A stretch of 64,000 bases of DNA from Streptomyces fradiae (GTDB lineage Bacteria; Actinomycetota; Actinomycetes; Streptomycetales; Streptomycetaceae), in the NCBI RefSeq assembly GCF_041270065.1, contig NZ_CP065958.1, positions 62,001-126,000 of the forward strand. The letters are read 5' to 3'. Numbering within the stretch: position 1 is the first letter of the stretch; each line of letters opens with the position of its first letter. The position numbers and the translations under genes were made by a program. Under the pieces are notes generated by a model. The model searched no databases. It was not told the origin of the DNA and was given only the letters and a program-made list of their open reading frames with translations. Below, piece by piece: positions 1 to 8,248 of the stretch.

Positions 1-978
1 GCCGGGGCCGAGGTCCTCGTCGCCACGCCGGGACGTCTCCGGGACCTCGTCCAGCGCCGGGACTGCCGTCTCGACCAGGTGGAGATCACGGTCCTCGACG
101 AGGCCGATCAGATGGCCGACATGGGCTTCCTGCCCCAGGTGACCGAGCTGCTCGACCTGGTGAAGCCCGGCGGGCAGCGGATGCTGTTCTCGGCCACGCT
201 GGACCAGGACGTCGAGCAGCTTGTCCGGCGGTACCTGCGGGATCCGGTGACCCACGCGGCCGATCTCGCCGAGGAGACCGGCTCCGCGGCCGAGCACCAT
301 GTGCTCCAGGTCCAGGGTGCCGAGAAGTTCGCCACCGCCACGGAGATCGCCGCCCGCGAAGGCCGCGTGATCATGTTCCTGGACACCAAGGCCGCCGTCG
401 ACCGGTTCACCCGGCACCTCGTCGGCAGCGGGGTGCGGGCGGCCGCGCTGCACGGCGGTAAGTCCCAGCCGCAGCGCACCGACACCCTGGAGCGGTTCAG
501 GACCGGGGCGATCAACGTCCTGGTGGCGACGAACGTCGCCGCCCGCGGCATCCACGTCGACGACCTCGAACTCGTGGTGAACGTCGACCCGCCGACCGAT
601 CCCAAGGACTACCTCCACCGCAGCGGCCGTACGGCGCGGGCCGGGGCGTCCGGAAGCGTCGTCACCCTGGCCCTGCCCGATCAGCGCCGTGACCTGGCTC
701 TTCTCCTCGCGGAGGCGGGCATCCGGCCCCGGATCACCAAGGTCCGTCCGGGCGACGCCGAGCTGCGCCGCATCACCGGGGCCAAGGCGCCCGCGGGCGC
801 ACCCGACGGCGGCACGGCCGCCTCCGCGGACCGCGACGGGCGGCGCGGCGCGGCCTTCCGGGGCATCGGCACCGTCCCGGGCAAGGCGGGCCGCACCAGG
901 AACGAGTCCCGCAAGTCCGCCGAGGCGCGGCGTACGGCCGAGGCCCGCAAGGCGGCCCGGGTGCGGCGCGGCAAGTAG
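1..978 (+). CDS. DEAD-box RNA helicase, 5' end outside the window
   Basis: ATP-dependent RNA helicase of the DEAD-box (RhlE/CsdA-like) group, cytoplasmic, expected to remodel RNA or ribosome precursors. The frame is open from base 1, so the start and the Walker A motif lie upstream. Visible in the 325 residues are motif Ib (ATPGR), the DEAD box at about residues 33-36, the SAT motif at about 64, the ARG motif V region (AARGIHV), and motif VI (HRSGRTARAG) near 206. The last 90 residues are a basic Ala/Arg/Gly/Lys tail with no fold, common in actinobacterial members and likely RNA-binding. The family assignment is certain; the exact paralogue is not. Confidence 0.95.
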   Translation, partial: AGAEVLVATPGRLRDLVQRRDCRLDQVEITVLDEADQMADMGFLPQVTELLDLVKPGGQRMLFSATLDQDVEQLVRRYLRDPVTHAADLAEETGSAAEHHVLQVQGAEKFATATEIAAREGRVIMFLDTKAAVDRFTRHLVGSGVRAAALHGGKSQPQRTDTLERFRTGAINVLVATNVAARGIHVDDLELVVNVDPPTDPKDYLHRSGRTARAGASGSVVTLALPDQRRDLALLLAEAGIRPRITKVRPGDAELRRITGAKAPAGAPDGGTAASADRDGRRGAAFRGIGTVPGKAGRTRNESRKSAEARRTAEARKAARVRRGK

Positions 979-1028
979 GCGGCGCCCCGCGCCTGTCTCC
1001 GTGTCAGCTGTCCACAGGCCGTGCCGCG

Positions 1029-1051
1029 TTGTCAGTGGCTCTGGTTAGTCT
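1029..1051 (+). promoter_or_regulatory. recA-type (RecA-NDp/PafBC-like) promoter
   Basis: The sequence TTGTCAGTG, eight bases, then TAGTCT matches exactly the motif TTGTCRGTG-N8-TANNNT. That motif is known from the Streptomyces recA promoter (written there as TTGTCAGTGGC-N6-TAGGGT) and from the mycobacterial RecA/LexA-independent DNA-damage regulon controlled by PafBC. It lies 86 bases before the DUF4132 gene, the first gene of the MoxR/VWA block. The motif is seen directly; damage control of this operon is inference. Confidence 0.7.
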
Positions 1052-1057
1052 CCCCAC

Positions 1058-1111
1058 ATGTCGCAGTTCAGGGGCGTGATCGCCCCTTGTTCGGGCTGCG
1101 CCGGCATCTGA
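1058..1111 (+). CDS. possible leaderless 17-residue leader ORF
   Basis: An ATG lies seven bases after the -10 hexamer, where the transcription start of the recA-type promoter should be, so the message could begin at this codon. It encodes 17 residues ending in Pro-Cys-Ser-Gly-Cys-Ala-Gly-Ile. Its TGA (1109-1111) shares a base with a second ATG. That opens an 8-codon frame whose TGA (1135-1137) again shares a base with the ATG of the DUF4132 gene. The chain of TGATG junctions could couple translation, but at this length chance is a real alternative. Confidence 0.3.
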   Translation: MSQFRGVIAPCSGCAGI

Positions 1112-1136
1112 TGGGACAGGCGGAGGGGCACGGCTG

Positions 1137-2012
1137 ATGGCGTGGCTGGCAGCGGGTGAGGGGTACGAGATCACCCTCGAGGACGGGCGTGTGGTGGCAC
1201 GGCGCGCCGGGGGACGGCAGTTGAAGACGGTGCCGAAGGCATTGCGCGACAGTCCCGAGGTCGACCGGCTGAAGCAGCTGGCCGAGTGGCTGGACCGGCA
1301 CGCGGCCTCGTGCGTGGCCCAGGTGGACGCCTGGATGGTGTCGTCGCTCCCGGTGCCGACCGAGCTGATCGCGCGGGTGTGGCCGGACGAGGCGTGGCAG
1401 GCGGCGCTGCGTGACATGGCGGTGGTGGGCGACGACCCGGACGAGGTCGGCTTCCTGCGGGACGTCACGGCCGACGGGGAGCTGAAGGTCGTCGACCTCG
1501 ACGGCGAGACGGTCCGCCTCTCGCCCCGTGCGGTGACGCTTCCCCACCCCGTGCTCCTGCCGGACCTGGACGACGTACGGGACTTCGCGGCCGACCTCGG
1601 CATCACCCAGAAGGTGGAGCAGATCCACCGGGCGACCTGGGCCAGGCAGGAGGGGACGAACGGGACGGGGGCCGGTCGTCCGGAGTCGGCGACGGAGGTA
1701 CGGGACTACGCGGGCGGGAAGTTCGCCTCGCGGTTCGGTCTCGCGGCGCGCGCGACGAGCCTGGGCTATCGGGTGTCCGGTGGCTACGCCACCTGCAAGG
1801 TGCGGGACGGGGGTCGCAGCACGGAGGCGTCGGTGTGGATCGGCGAGCCGTACTGGGACGGGGAGTCGGAGACCGGCGGCCTGAGCTGGCACGACGAGGA
1901 CGGCCGCGCGGTGCGGCTGACGGAGGTCGGACCGGTGGCCTGGTCCGAGGGGATGCGCATGGCCGCTGCGCTGTACGCCGGCCGCACGATCGAAGAGGGT
2001 GGGGACGCGTGA
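1137..2012 (+). CDS. DUF4132 (YehI/MolR-like) protein
   Basis: A 291-residue protein carrying a DUF4132-type region, the domain found in E. coli YehI and MolR. The central and C-terminal parts (about 150-270) show the family pattern: a LGI-x-QKVEQ-x-HRATW stretch, then a phenylalanine-rich helix and a glycine-tyrosine strand (ASRFGLAARATSLGYRVSGG). The function is unknown; proteins of this family sit beside MoxR ATPase and VWA genes. A GGAGGGG ribosome site precedes the ATG. The stop overlaps the GTG of the next gene by four bases, so the two are translationally coupled. It is short compared with YehI, which carries additional N-terminal sequence. Confidence 0.7.
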   Translation: MAWLAAGEGYEITLEDGRVVARRAGGRQLKTVPKALRDSPEVDRLKQLAEWLDRHAASCVAQVDAWMVSSLPVPTELIARVWPDEAWQAALRDMAVVGDDPDEVGFLRDVTADGELKVVDLDGETVRLSPRAVTLPHPVLLPDLDDVRDFAADLGITQKVEQIHRATWARQEGTNGTGAGRPESATEVRDYAGGKFASRFGLAARATSLGYRVSGGYATCKVRDGGRSTEASVWIGEPYWDGESETGGLSWHDEDGRAVRLTEVGPVAWSEGMRMAAALYAGRTIEEGGDA

Positions 2013-5000
2013 GCGGGACGGTGGAGAACGACAACAAGGAGCTGCTCGCGGCGGGCGCGGTGCTCCCGGCCGACGCGCAGGGGGCGGGGCCTTCGGCGGT
2101 CGAGCTGACCGCGCGGGCCTATCGCCACGCGGTGCTCGGCGAGGACCGGGTGGTCGTGCGGCTCGCCGCGGCCGAACTCGGCCCCGCCGAGGATCTCGCC
2201 GCCGGCTTCCTCGGCCTCGAGCCGCAGGGCGAGCCGGCCGTCGTCGGTCTCGGCCGGCGCCGCGAACTCGGCTTCCCCGAATGGGTCCTGGTGCACCATC
2301 CGGAGGACGGGCACCACGCGCTCGCGGTCGTGCCGGAGCTGGACCGGCTGGCCCGGCAGGCCAGGACCAAGCCCAAGGCCGCCCTGGACGCCTGCCACGA
2401 GCTGGCCGGGCGGCTCGCCTCGGCCGTCCCGCACTTCCTGCCCGTCTTCTACGAGCAGGCCGCGCGGGTCTTCCTGGGCGTCGAGAACGCCACATACGCG
2501 GGCCAGTTGTTCGGGCGTGCCCGTACGAGCGAGGCGCAGCACGGTCTGACGGTCGACGAGGACCGGCTCGACGCCGTGTTCCTGGAGTTCGCGCTGGCCG
2601 GCGCGCTGCCGGTGAAGGTCCTGACCGGTTACGGCAAGGATCTGTCGGGCCGGCTCGCGCCCGTCGAGGCGTACGAGCGGTTCAGGCGGCTGTGCGTGCG
2701 CCGGACCGCCGGCGGTCTGGCGCCGTCCGCCCAGGCGGCGACGGAGCTGAAGCGGCTCGCCCGCGCGGCCGCGCTGTCGGGCAGCGAGGCGGAGCAGGAC
2801 TATCTCGCCGAACTCCTGCCGCTGCCGGCCACGTTGCGGGCGGCCGCCGGCTGGTGGAAGTCGCACCGCGGCGCGCTCATCGCGCTGGCCCGGCGCGTTC
2901 CGTCGGTGCGGGGCACGCTCCTTTCGATGACCCCGCCCGGGGACAACGGGGAGATGACCGAGCTGTGGCTGGGGATCCTGGCCGAGTCGGGTGCCGACGC
3001 CGGTCTTGTGGACGCGGACCTGCCGCCGGAGGAGCAGTGCGCCGACGGGGCGGCGGGCTGGCTGGAGCGCTTCCACGGCGCCCGGCACCGCGGTTGGGGG
3101 CCGCGCCCGACGCCGCCCGCCCTGCTGGCGCTTGTGGAGCGGGCGGCCGGGCGGCTGCGTGCCGATCTGGCGGCGCGGCCGGAGGGCGAGCGGTTCCTGC
3201 GGATCGGCGTGGAGGACGTGAACCTGCTCGACCTGCTGCTCTCGCTGCGGGTCGCGGTCGCCGACCCCGAGGGGAGGACCGACCGCCACCACGGGCGCCG
3301 TGATGCCCTGAACCTGTCGGACTGGGCGCGGGGCGAGGAGCCGCGGGACCTGGTCGCGCTGGCGGCCGACCCGCGCTTCCGGCCCGCCTTCCGGCGCGGG
3401 GCGAACAGCTACAACGACGGCTCCTCCGGTACGGACGTGATGCGGCGGCTCGCCGCCTCGCCCGGTGGCCGTCCGATGCTCACCGAGTGGGTGCGCGAGG
3501 TGGCCGCCTCGTCGGTGGCGGCCGGCCTGCCCGGACTGCCGCAGGCGATCCACCGCCTTTCGTGGCTGCCGGCCGAGGCCCTCGCGCTCGCGCCCGAGGA
3601 GGTCGCGGCCGCCGCCGGTGCCGATCTCGGCGAGACCGTGGCGCGCACCTTGCGGGGCGGTCTGTGGGAGGAGCTGCGCTGGCCGGCCTGGGAGGAGGCG
3701 CTGACGCAGCTGGCGCCCGGGCGTCACACCACCGAGGGTCTGACGGTCGCCGAGGCCTGGCCGTATCTGATCGTGGCCAACGCGACACAGGTGCGCGTCA
3801 TCGACGCCGACTCCACCGTCCTCGTGCACGATCTGCGGGTGCCCACCACGTCGGTGTGGCGGACGGGCTTCCACTACGTGGACGGCGCGCTCCTCGTGTT
3901 CTGGAGCACGTACGGCCGCGGGGAGCCGCAGGGCTACTGGCACACCGCGCCCGACACGGTGTTCGACCTGGTCGGCGGCGGCTCCTGGGCGATGCGTGCG
4001 GAGCACCTCAGCCTGCAGCTGCCGGGCGGCGGCCGCACCACCGGCGGCGGCGTCCTGCACAGCGGTGACACGAAGCTGCCCGCGGAGCGCGAGCTGCTGT
4101 CCGACGGCACCTCGTACTGGGTGTGGCAGAACAGGGACGGCGAGGACCAGGGCGGCTGGCTCGAGTACGACCCCGTGAGCGGCGCGTACGGCAGGCGCTC
4201 GCAGCCCGGCTTCCTCGCCGACGCGCTGCTCCGGCACGCGCCCGGGGCCGAGCTGTACGCCTCCTCGTGCCGGCTGCTGCCCGCCCCGGCGGTGGCGGGC
4301 TCGGCCCAGGGGACGCCCGCGGACGGGCTGCTCGGCTGGCGTGTGGTGCGGCTGCCCGACGGCGGGCACCAGGGCGAGGACACCGCCGGACGGGTCGTCA
4401 CCCTGCCCAAGGGCGCCGGCCGGCCGGACGGCGCGCTGACGTTCCCCGGCGACGACCGGCCGCGGGCCCTGACCCGGCAGTGGCGTGAGGTGGCGCTGCG
4501 CGACCCGGAGGGCGTGGTCACCACGACGGCCCAGTGCGACCACCGCAACGAGCTGTACGGGACGGCGGCGCTGGCCCTGCCGCCGCTGCCGTACCTGTAC
4601 ATGCTGCGCGCACGTGATCCGCAGGGGTCGGCGGCGCTGCGCGGTGCCGACGCGGAGTCGGCCGGCGTGCTGCTGAAGGCGGCCGTGCTGGCGGAGCGCG
4701 CGGCGGACCTGCCCGAGCTGGTGCGCGCCGCGCTGCCGCAGGTCTCGGCGCCCGAGTTGATCGCCGGAGTGGTGAAGGTGCTGCGCTTCGCGGTGCGGCA
4801 GCAGAAGGCGCTGGACGCCGTGGCCGCGCGGCTCGACCCGGCCGCGGCGCCCGCGGACTCCCGGATCCAGGGCCCGAGTGACCATGTGCTCGCCAAGGCG
4901 CTGCACGGCATCGTCAGCACCGGCTACTACCGCTACGGCGCGGACAGCGATGTGACCTGCCGCTACCTGGAGATGCTGGCGGCCGTGCGCGCGGACACCG

Positions 5001-6928
5001 CCGCCACGGCGCGGCCGGGCCGGCTGCACTTCGATCTGCCGTCGCTGCCGTACTCGGGCCTGCCGTTCGCCTCGCTCCTGGACGAGCCGGCCGCGATCGC
5101 GTACCGGGCCGTGGCGCCCGGCGCCGACCCGGCGCACCGGGCCGCCCTGCTCGACGTCCTCGGCCGGGTCGACGCGCTGGGGCTGGCGTCGACGGCGGCC
5201 TCGGCCGGTCACTGGCGCCGGGTCCTGCTCCATCTGGCGCCGGCTCATCTGCACACGCCGGACGGGCAGGGGCGCAACCAGTCGCATCGCAGTGTGCTGC
5301 CCCTGGGCGGCGGCGCGGCGCTCGGCATCACCGAGCACACCTCGGGCGTCGCCGACGGGTGGGAGTTCGGTGCGCTGCTGCACGACCCGAGCGGCCGTTT
5401 CGAGGTGCCTGGCCCCTACACCGTGCGCAGTGACGCGCCGGTGGGCGACCGGGTGCGCGGCGCCGACTGGCTGACCGGCTTCCTCAAGGAGGCGGGGTCC
5501 CGTGCGGAGGCTGCGCCGTTCCTGCCGGAGGCCGCGGACGAGTTCAGCCGGCTCACCGGTGTGTCCGGGGCGCTGGCCCGGATCGTCCTCGTGGGCATGC
5601 CCGACGTGGACAGCTGGGAGAACAACTTCCTGCCCGCCGAGCTCCGCAACATGCTCGGTCTGAAGGTGGCCGAGGCGGGGCACGCCCGCGACGAACTGCG
5701 CGCACTCACGGTCGAGGTGCGCCGGGCGGTGCTCGCGGCGCTGCTGCCCGACGACCCGGCGCGGTTGTGGAGCGAGGGCCCGGACGTGGCCGCGGCGGCC
5801 GCCGTGTGGAACGAGAAGGTGGGGCGGCGCCGGCAGGTGCCCGACTGGCTGGCTGCGGAGGCCGCCCGCGCCGCGCGCAGCGGCTGGCCCGTGCACCGGG
5901 CGCTCCCGGCGCTGCTCGACCCGGCGGCGTCGCCGGAGCTCGCCGCCGATGTGCCGTGGCGCATCGAGGGCGACCACCCGGCGCCGGCGGCCCCCGCCGA
6001 CGCGCCGTTCACCTCCGAGGTGCTGACCGGCTCGATGAGCCTGACGGCCTGGCTGGCGCACCGGCTGCCCGCCGGCGATCCGGTGCGGGCGGCGCTGCCG
6101 AGTGCGCTGACCGCCGTGCGTCAGCGTCTCGCGGCACCCGAACTGCTGCTCTCCGCGGGGCACTACGTCAGCCTCGCGGACTTCCGGAAGGTGGCGGGCG
6201 CACCGACGGAGACGGCTCCGGACCACGAGCGGTACGGCGCGGTGCTCATGGCCACGCAGGACGGCCAGCCCCGGCCGGCGGTGCGGCCCGCCCTGCTCGA
6301 CTCCACCGGCTCCGATCCGTACCTGGTGGCGCTGCGCGGCGCGGACCAGCAGCCGAGCGGGGTCGAGACGGCGCTCCGCCGGGCGCACGACCCGGCGTTC
6401 GCGCGGCTCCTCGCCGACCCGGGCGCGCCCGCGGCCGGCGCGGCGGACGACGAAGGCATGTGGTGGCCGCAGGATCCGTCGCGTTCGGTGCCCGGGCTTG
6501 TGGCCGAGGTCGCCGAGGCGCGCGGCCTGGGCGCCGACGCGGCAACGCTGTACCTGATGCTGCTCGCCATGCCCGACCCGACGGACCGCAACACCGCCCG
6601 GTGGACGGGCTGGAAGCCGGCCCGTCTCAAGGCGGCGCGGGCCGAACTGGCGGAGACCGACCTGGTGGTCTCGGCGGTACGGGCCCGGGCCGGACGCTCG
6701 CTGTTCCTGCCCGGAGCCTGGGCGGAGCAGTCGGCGCCCGTCCTGCCCGTCGAGCAGTGGAAGCTGTCGATGTACGGGGTGGGCGCGGGCGGCCGGCCGG
6801 CACTGGGCGCCCTGGTGCCGACCGAACCGGCGGCGGAGCTGTTCGCGCGGGCCTGGCAACGGATCCTCGACGGCGATCTCCCGCGCTTCGAGGAGCTGAA
6901 GGTGCGGCGTACGAGGCGCCGCCGCTGA
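2009..6928 (+). CDS. 1,639-residue MoxR/VWA-cluster protein of unknown function
   Basis: I do not recognise a catalytic domain. The start is the GTG overlapping the previous stop (GTGA); a longer reading exists upstream but would run through the DUF4132 gene. The first 560 residues look alpha-helical, rich in Ala/Leu/Arg pairs like a helical-repeat scaffold. Residues about 580-800 carry Trp/Gly/Tyr-rich beta strands (for example WPYLIVANATQVRVID and YWVWQNRDGED) suggestive of a partial beta-propeller. The rest returns to helical repeats. There is no signal peptide or membrane segment, so it is probably cytoplasmic. Very large partner proteins are usual next to DUF4132-MoxR-VWA genes, where a scaffold or substrate-adaptor role is plausible but unproven. 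A strong hairpin follows the stop. Confidence 0.75.
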   Translation: MSGTVENDNKELLAAGAVLPADAQGAGPSAVELTARAYRHAVLGEDRVVVRLAAAELGPAEDLAAGFLGLEPQGEPAVVGLGRRRELGFPEWVLVHHPEDGHHALAVVPELDRLARQARTKPKAALDACHELAGRLASAVPHFLPVFYEQAARVFLGVENATYAGQLFGRARTSEAQHGLTVDEDRLDAVFLEFALAGALPVKVLTGYGKDLSGRLAPVEAYERFRRLCVRRTAGGLAPSAQAATELKRLARAAALSGSEAEQDYLAELLPLPATLRAAAGWWKSHRGALIALARRVPSVRGTLLSMTPPGDNGEMTELWLGILAESGADAGLVDADLPPEEQCADGAAGWLERFHGARHRGWGPRPTPPALLALVERAAGRLRADLAARPEGERFLRIGVEDVNLLDLLLSLRVAVADPEGRTDRHHGRRDALNLSDWARGEEPRDLVALAADPRFRPAFRRGANSYNDGSSGTDVMRRLAASPGGRPMLTEWVREVAASSVAAGLPGLPQAIHRLSWLPAEALALAPEEVAAAAGADLGETVARTLRGGLWEELRWPAWEEALTQLAPGRHTTEGLTVAEAWPYLIVANATQVRVIDADSTVLVHDLRVPTTSVWRTGFHYVDGALLVFWSTYGRGEPQGYWHTAPDTVFDLVGGGSWAMRAEHLSLQLPGGGRTTGGGVLHSGDTKLPAERELLSDGTSYWVWQNRDGEDQGGWLEYDPVSGAYGRRSQPGFLADALLRHAPGAELYASSCRLLPAPAVAGSAQGTPADGLLGWRVVRLPDGGHQGEDTAGRVVTLPKGAGRPDGALTFPGDDRPRALTRQWREVALRDPEGVVTTTAQCDHRNELYGTAALALPPLPYLYMLRARDPQGSAALRGADAESAGVLLKAAVLAERAADLPELVRAALPQVSAPELIAGVVKVLRFAVRQQKALDAVAARLDPAAAPADSRIQGPSDHVLAKALHGIVSTGYYRYGADSDVTCRYLEMLAAVRADTAATARPGRLHFDLPSLPYSGLPFASLLDEPAAIAYRAVAPGADPAHRAALLDVLGRVDALGLASTAASAGHWRRVLLHLAPAHLHTPDGQGRNQSHRSVLPLGGGAALGITEHTSGVADGWEFGALLHDPSGRFEVPGPYTVRSDAPVGDRVRGADWLTGFLKEAGSRAEAAPFLPEAADEFSRLTGVSGALARIVLVGMPDVDSWENNFLPAELRNMLGLKVAEAGHARDELRALTVEVRRAVLAALLPDDPARLWSEGPDVAAAAAVWNEKVGRRRQVPDWLAAEAARAARSGWPVHRALPALLDPAASPELAADVPWRIEGDHPAPAAPADAPFTSEVLTGSMSLTAWLAHRLPAGDPVRAALPSALTAVRQRLAAPELLLSAGHYVSLADFRKVAGAPTETAPDHERYGAVLMATQDGQPRPAVRPALLDSTGSDPYLVALRGADQQPSGVETALRRAHDPAFARLLADPGAPAAGAADDEGMWWPQDPSRSVPGLVAEVAEARGLGADAATLYLMLLAMPDPTDRNTARWTGWKPARLKAARAELAETDLVVSAVRARAGRSLFLPGAWAEQSAPVLPVEQWKLSMYGVGAGGRPALGALVPTEPAAELFARAWQRILDGDLPRFEELKVRRTRRRR

Positions 6929-6996
6929 GGCGCCGTCACCGCGGTGCCGTCGAACGGTGCCTGAGCCGCCGCTGACCGGCCGCCCGTCGCCGGCGC

Positions 6997-7033
6997 GGCG
7001 CGGCGCACCCGCTCGCCCCGGGTGCGCCGCGCC
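6997..7033. terminator. strong hairpin inside the MoxR/VWA block
   Basis: GGCGCGGCGCACCCG (6997-7011) pairs perfectly with CGGGTGCGCCGCGCC (7019-7033) across a 7-base loop. It lies between the large-protein gene and the MoxR gene, whose intergenic gap is 165 bases while every other junction in the block overlaps. There is no T-run, as is usual in Streptomyces. It may terminate or attenuate the upstream transcript, or protect its 3' end, which would split expression of the two halves. Confidence 0.55.
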
Positions 7034-7093
7034 GGCCCCCGTCCCCGTACACACGTCTGTCGCACCACGACGAAGGAACCCGAAGGAAACCGC

Positions 7094-8248
7094 ATGACCG
7101 TCACCGAACAGAGCACGCCCGTCCGGCAGGGCCAGCCGGCCGAGGAGCGCCACGCCGCCGAACTCGCCTTCCTCGCCGCCCAGGACACCGGTCCGCGGCC
7201 GCCCGGCTGGGCGCTGACCCCGCGCGCGGTCGTCACGTTCGTCTGCGGCAGCGACGGAGTCGAGCTGGCCCTCCCCGGGCGGCGCGCCGGTCTGCCGTCG
7301 AAGCTGGTGATCGCCCCGAAGTTCGTCGGCGAGCGCGCACTGGTCGAGCGCTGTGTGGTCACCCTCGCCGGAGAGCGCGGTCTGCTGCTCACCGGTGAGC
7401 CCGGCACGGCCAAGTCGATGCTGTCGGAGCTGCTCGCGGCCGCCGTCAGCGGGACCAGCGCCCTGACCGTGCAGGGCACGGCGGGCACCACCGAGGACGC
7501 GTTCCGCTACGGCTGGAACTACGCCCTGCTGCTCGCCCAGGGTCCCACCCCGCAGGCCCTGGTGGACTCCCCCGTCCTCGCCGCGATGCGGGCCGGAATG
7601 GTGGTGCGGGTCGAGGAGATCACCCGCTGTCTGCCCGAGGTGCAGGACGCCCTGGTCTCCATCCTGTCGGACCGGCGGATCAGCGTGCCCGAGCTCACCG
7701 CCACCGAGGACGCGGTCGTCCGTGCCGCGCCCGGCTTCACCGTCATCGCCACGGCCAACCTGCGCGACCGGGGCGTCTCCGAGATGTCGGCCGCGCTCAA
7801 GCGCCGTTTCAACTTCGAGACGGTCGACCCGATCGCCGACGCCGACGCCGAGGCGGTCCTGATCCGCCGCCAGGCGGTCGCCGCCGTGCAGCGCGCGGGC
7901 GCGGCCTTCGCCGTCGACGACGCCGTCCTGGACGCCCTCGTCACCGTCTTCCGCGATCTGCGTTCCGGCCGCTCCACCGAGGGCTGGGACGTGGAGCGCC
8001 CGGGCACGGTCATGTCCACCGCCGAGGCCGTGCAGGTGGCGGCCTCGCTGGGCGTCGCCGCCGCCTACCTGCCCGGCGGGGACGCCCTGGACCTGCTGCC
8101 TGGCCATCTGCTCGGCGTGGTCCGCAAGGACGACCCGGCCGACCACGCCCGGCTGCTCGGCTACTGGGACGGCCCGGTGCGCCGCCGCGCCGAGAACGGC
8201 TCGGCGATGTGGCGCCGGCTCTGGGACCTGCGCGGGAGCCTGCGTTGA
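7094..8248 (+). CDS. MoxR-family AAA+ ATPase (YehL-like)
   Basis: A 384-residue AAA+ ATPase acting as a chaperone or remodelling motor, normally paired with a VWA-domain protein (the RavA-ViaA arrangement). Walker A is GEPGTAKS at about 101-108, Walker B is VVRVEEI, the sensor-1 segment is FTVIATANLRDRG, and an Arg-finger-like RRF follows in ALKRRFNFE. The ATG at 7094 is chosen for the purine-rich GAAGGAAA just upstream; an in-frame start at 7022 would run through the hairpin. Its stop overlaps the TTG of the next gene (TTGA), coupling it directly to the VWA partner. The assignment to MoxR is firm; the substrate is unknown. Confidence 0.92.
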   Translation: MTVTEQSTPVRQGQPAEERHAAELAFLAAQDTGPRPPGWALTPRAVVTFVCGSDGVELALPGRRAGLPSKLVIAPKFVGERALVERCVVTLAGERGLLLTGEPGTAKSMLSELLAAAVSGTSALTVQGTAGTTEDAFRYGWNYALLLAQGPTPQALVDSPVLAAMRAGMVVRVEEITRCLPEVQDALVSILSDRRISVPELTATEDAVVRAAPGFTVIATANLRDRGVSEMSAALKRRFNFETVDPIADADAEAVLIRRQAVAAVQRAGAAFAVDDAVLDALVTVFRDLRSGRSTEGWDVERPGTVMSTAEAVQVAASLGVAAAYLPGGDALDLLPGHLLGVVRKDDPADHARLLGYWDGPVRRRAENGSAMWRRLWDLRGSLR

